From the NCBI GenBank assembly GCA_958413095.1, contig CATYUF010000079.1, forward strand, positions 1-6,409: 6,409 nucleotides of DNA. The letters run 5' to 3'. The translations under genes were made by a program, and so were the position numbers. Shown one piece after another: positions 5,484-6,409 of the stretch. This DNA comes from an uncultured Clostridium sp. GTDB lineage: Bacteria > Bacillota > Clostridia > TANB77 > CAG-508. Every line of letters begins with the position of its first letter. Position 1 is the first letter of the stretch. The notes below the pieces were generated by a model. The model saw only the letters and a list, made by a program, of their open reading frames with translations. It ran no database searches and had not been told where the DNA came from.

Positions 5484-6170
5484 ATGGGAAAAAGTATTAT
5501 TTCAGAAGGAAAGACAACAAATGAGGCAATAGAAAAAGGATTAAAAGAGTTAAAACTTCCAAGAGATATGGTAGAAATAAAAGTATTAGAAAATGAAGAA
5601 AAAAGAAGCTTTTTTAGTATATTAGCACCAAGAGTAGTTAAAGTTGAAATGACTGTAAAAGAAAATAAAACTGAAAAAAAAGTAAAAAAAGATATTCATA
5701 TGAGCAATGAAGAACAAGATAAAGCAACACAAAATTTAGATGAATTTTTAAAAGATTTTGTTAAAGAATTACCTGAAAACACAGAATATTCAATAGAAAA
5801 AACAGATAAAGCAATAAATGTTAATATTATTAATAAAGATTTAGGATATCTAATTGGATATAGAGGAGAAACTTTATATGCACTACAAAATATATTATCA
5901 GCAGTTGCAAGTAAAGGAATAAGAGGTAAAATAAGAGTTATATTGGACATTGAAGGATATAAAGCAAAAAGAGAAAAAACTTTAGAAGATTTAGCAGAAA
6001 AAGTGGCTAAAACAGTTATAAAAACAAGAAAATCTGTTAAACTAGAGCCTATGCAAGCATATGAAAGAAAAATTATTCATAGTAAATTACAAGGAAATAA
6101 TAATGTAGAAACAGTGAGTGTTGGTGAAGAGCCACACAGAAGAATAGTAATTTCATTAAAAAGTAAATAA
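5484..6170 (+). CDS. khpB: RNA-binding protein Jag / KhpB
   Basis: A 228-residue protein with the full Jag architecture: an N-terminal Jag_N domain (about 1-58), a charged Lys/Glu-rich linker (about 59-85), a KH domain (about 86-157) with GYRG (125-128) in DLGYLIGYRGETLYALQNIL, and a C-terminal R3H domain (about 160-228) with the R195-x3-H199 signature in QAYERKIIHSKL. Homologues bind RNA, pair with KhpA, and in several Firmicutes affect cell elongation and division. The Jag_N end reads RSFFSILAPRVVKVEM (41-56) instead of the more usual GFLG-type motif. The site AGGAGG (5469-5474) lies inside the end of yidC with 9 bases of spacing to ATG, so translation is probably coupled. It is the last gene of the operon, closed by a strong terminator. 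The symbol jag is also used. Confidence 0.96.
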   Translation: MGKSIISEGKTTNEAIEKGLKELKLPRDMVEIKVLENEEKRSFFSILAPRVVKVEMTVKENKTEKKVKKDIHMSNEEQDKATQNLDEFLKDFVKELPENTEYSIEKTDKAINVNIINKDLGYLIGYRGETLYALQNILSAVASKGIRGKIRVILDIEGYKAKREKTLEDLAEKVAKTVIKTRKSVKLEPMQAYERKIIHSKLQGNNNVETVSVGEEPHRRIVISLKSK

Positions 6171-6175
6171 AATTT

Positions 6176-6230
6176 GGGGTCAAAGGTCAAATTTACGAAA
6201 ATAAGTAAATTTTCCATTGACCTCTTTTTT
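6176..6230 (+). terminator. Rho-independent terminator of the rpmH-jag operon
   Basis: GGGGTCAA (6176-6183) pairs with TTGACCTC (6217-6224) with one G-U pair. An inner stem AAATTTAC (6189-6196) with GTAAATTT (6205-6212) closes an 8-base loop, with an asymmetric internal loop between the two stems. Six T residues follow directly (6225-6230). It starts five bases after the jag stop codon and ends the five-gene unit. Confidence 0.9.
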
Positions 6231-6264
6231 AATATGTGTAGATTAAATAAAAAGTTATAATTGA

Positions 6265-6299
6265 TTAAGTTTTTAATTGTAAAAACATTAAAAACTTAA
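6265..6299. repeat. Perfect 13-base inverted repeat
   Basis: TTAAGTTTTTAAT (6265-6277) and ATTAAAAACTTAA (6287-6299) are exact reverse complements around the 9-base loop TGTAAAAAC. No T-run follows on either strand, so it is not a standard terminator. It lies between the operon terminator and the promoter-like site at 6383 and could be an operator or a leftover terminator stem. In such AT-rich DNA, chance origin is not excluded. Confidence 0.45.
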
Positions 6300-6382
6300 A
6301 GTTGAGAAAAGAAAGTAAAGCTATACTTTTTAGAATAAATTTACATAAATTAATAAAAAGACTTAAAAAAATTGACATAATA

Positions 6383-6391
6383 TGATATAAT
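6383..6391 (+). promoter_or_regulatory. Extended -10 promoter-like site for the next gene
   Basis: TGATATAAT matches the extended -10 form TGnTATAAT exactly, with TATAAT at 6386-6391. There is no good -35 at 17 bases; a TTGACA at 6372-6377 lies only 8 bases upstream of TATAAT, too close for normal spacing. If active, transcription would start near 6398 and run rightwards out of the window. Confidence 0.45.
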
Positions 6392-6409
6392 ATAAAAAGT
6401 TTTTGTATA

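Larger units (their letters stand above)
6231..6409. other. Non-coding tail after the jag terminator
   Basis: These 179 bases carry no gene I can support. They hold a 13-base inverted repeat (6265-6299) and, near the window edge, a promoter-like site. In many Firmicutes mnmE (trmE) follows jag; nothing visible here confirms which gene comes next. Confidence 0.6.

Noticed and set aside
6312..6331. Small hairpin AAAGTA / TACTTT followed by T residues
   Set aside because: The stem has only six mostly A-T pairs, and no gene ends just before it.
6372..6391. TTGACA plus TATAAT as an ordinary -35/-10 promoter
   Set aside because: The spacer is only 8 bases, far too short. Only the extended -10 reading of TGATATAAT is retained.
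1..6409. CRISPR array, transposon, tRNA or rRNA gene, toxin-antitoxin pair or phage gene
   Set aside because: No regular spaced repeats, transposase motifs, structured RNA signatures or accessory genes were seen. The window is core origin-region DNA.

Overview
This window is the chromosomal replication-origin neighbourhood of a very AT-rich, low-GC Gram-positive bacterium. Seven protein genes are recognisable: dnaN and dnaA on the minus strand, and rpmH, rnpA, yidD, yidC and jag (khpB) on the plus strand. This divergent dnaA / rpmH arrangement is the classic Firmicutes oriC layout. Arg is written almost only as AGA, Shine-Dalgarno sites are strong, and YidC is a short five-segment form lacking both the Gram-negative periplasmic domain and a lipoprotein signal. 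Together these suggest a Clostridia-type organism, possibly an uncultured gut lineage. The taxonomic guess below class level is weak.

Layout. Bases 1-357 are non-coding and T-rich, with a cluster of imperfect DnaA boxes. A perfect AT-rich palindrome at 358-389 overlaps the dnaN stop codon and looks like its terminator. dnaN (380-1495, minus) is separated from dnaA (1818-3176, minus) by 322 bases. Those bases hold the probable unwinding site: two abutting DnaA boxes, a 4-base spacer, six DnaA-trio triplets and an AT-rich stretch running into the dnaN ribosome binding site. Between dnaA and rpmH (3177-3760) lie a second DnaA-box cluster containing all three perfect TTATCCACA copies, a likely dnaA promoter inside it, a long AT-rich stretch, and a strong sigma-A-type promoter for rpmH. 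The plus-strand genes rpmH, rnpA, yidD, yidC and jag follow with short gaps or overlaps, and a clear rho-independent terminator follows jag at 6176-6230. The last 179 bases are non-coding, with an inverted repeat and an extended -10 promoter-like site pointing out of the window.

How it works together. DnaA opens the origin and DnaN is the sliding clamp loaded afterwards. On the other side, the ribosomal protein L34 gene, the RNase P protein gene, and the YidD / YidC / Jag genes form one expression unit linking ribosome and tRNA maturation to membrane protein insertion and RNA binding. The gene content is ordinary. I found no new multi-gene system. The points most worth a second look are the well-formed DnaA-trio element and the unexplained third DnaA-box cluster beyond dnaN. 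All similarity statements come from reading motifs, not from database searches.
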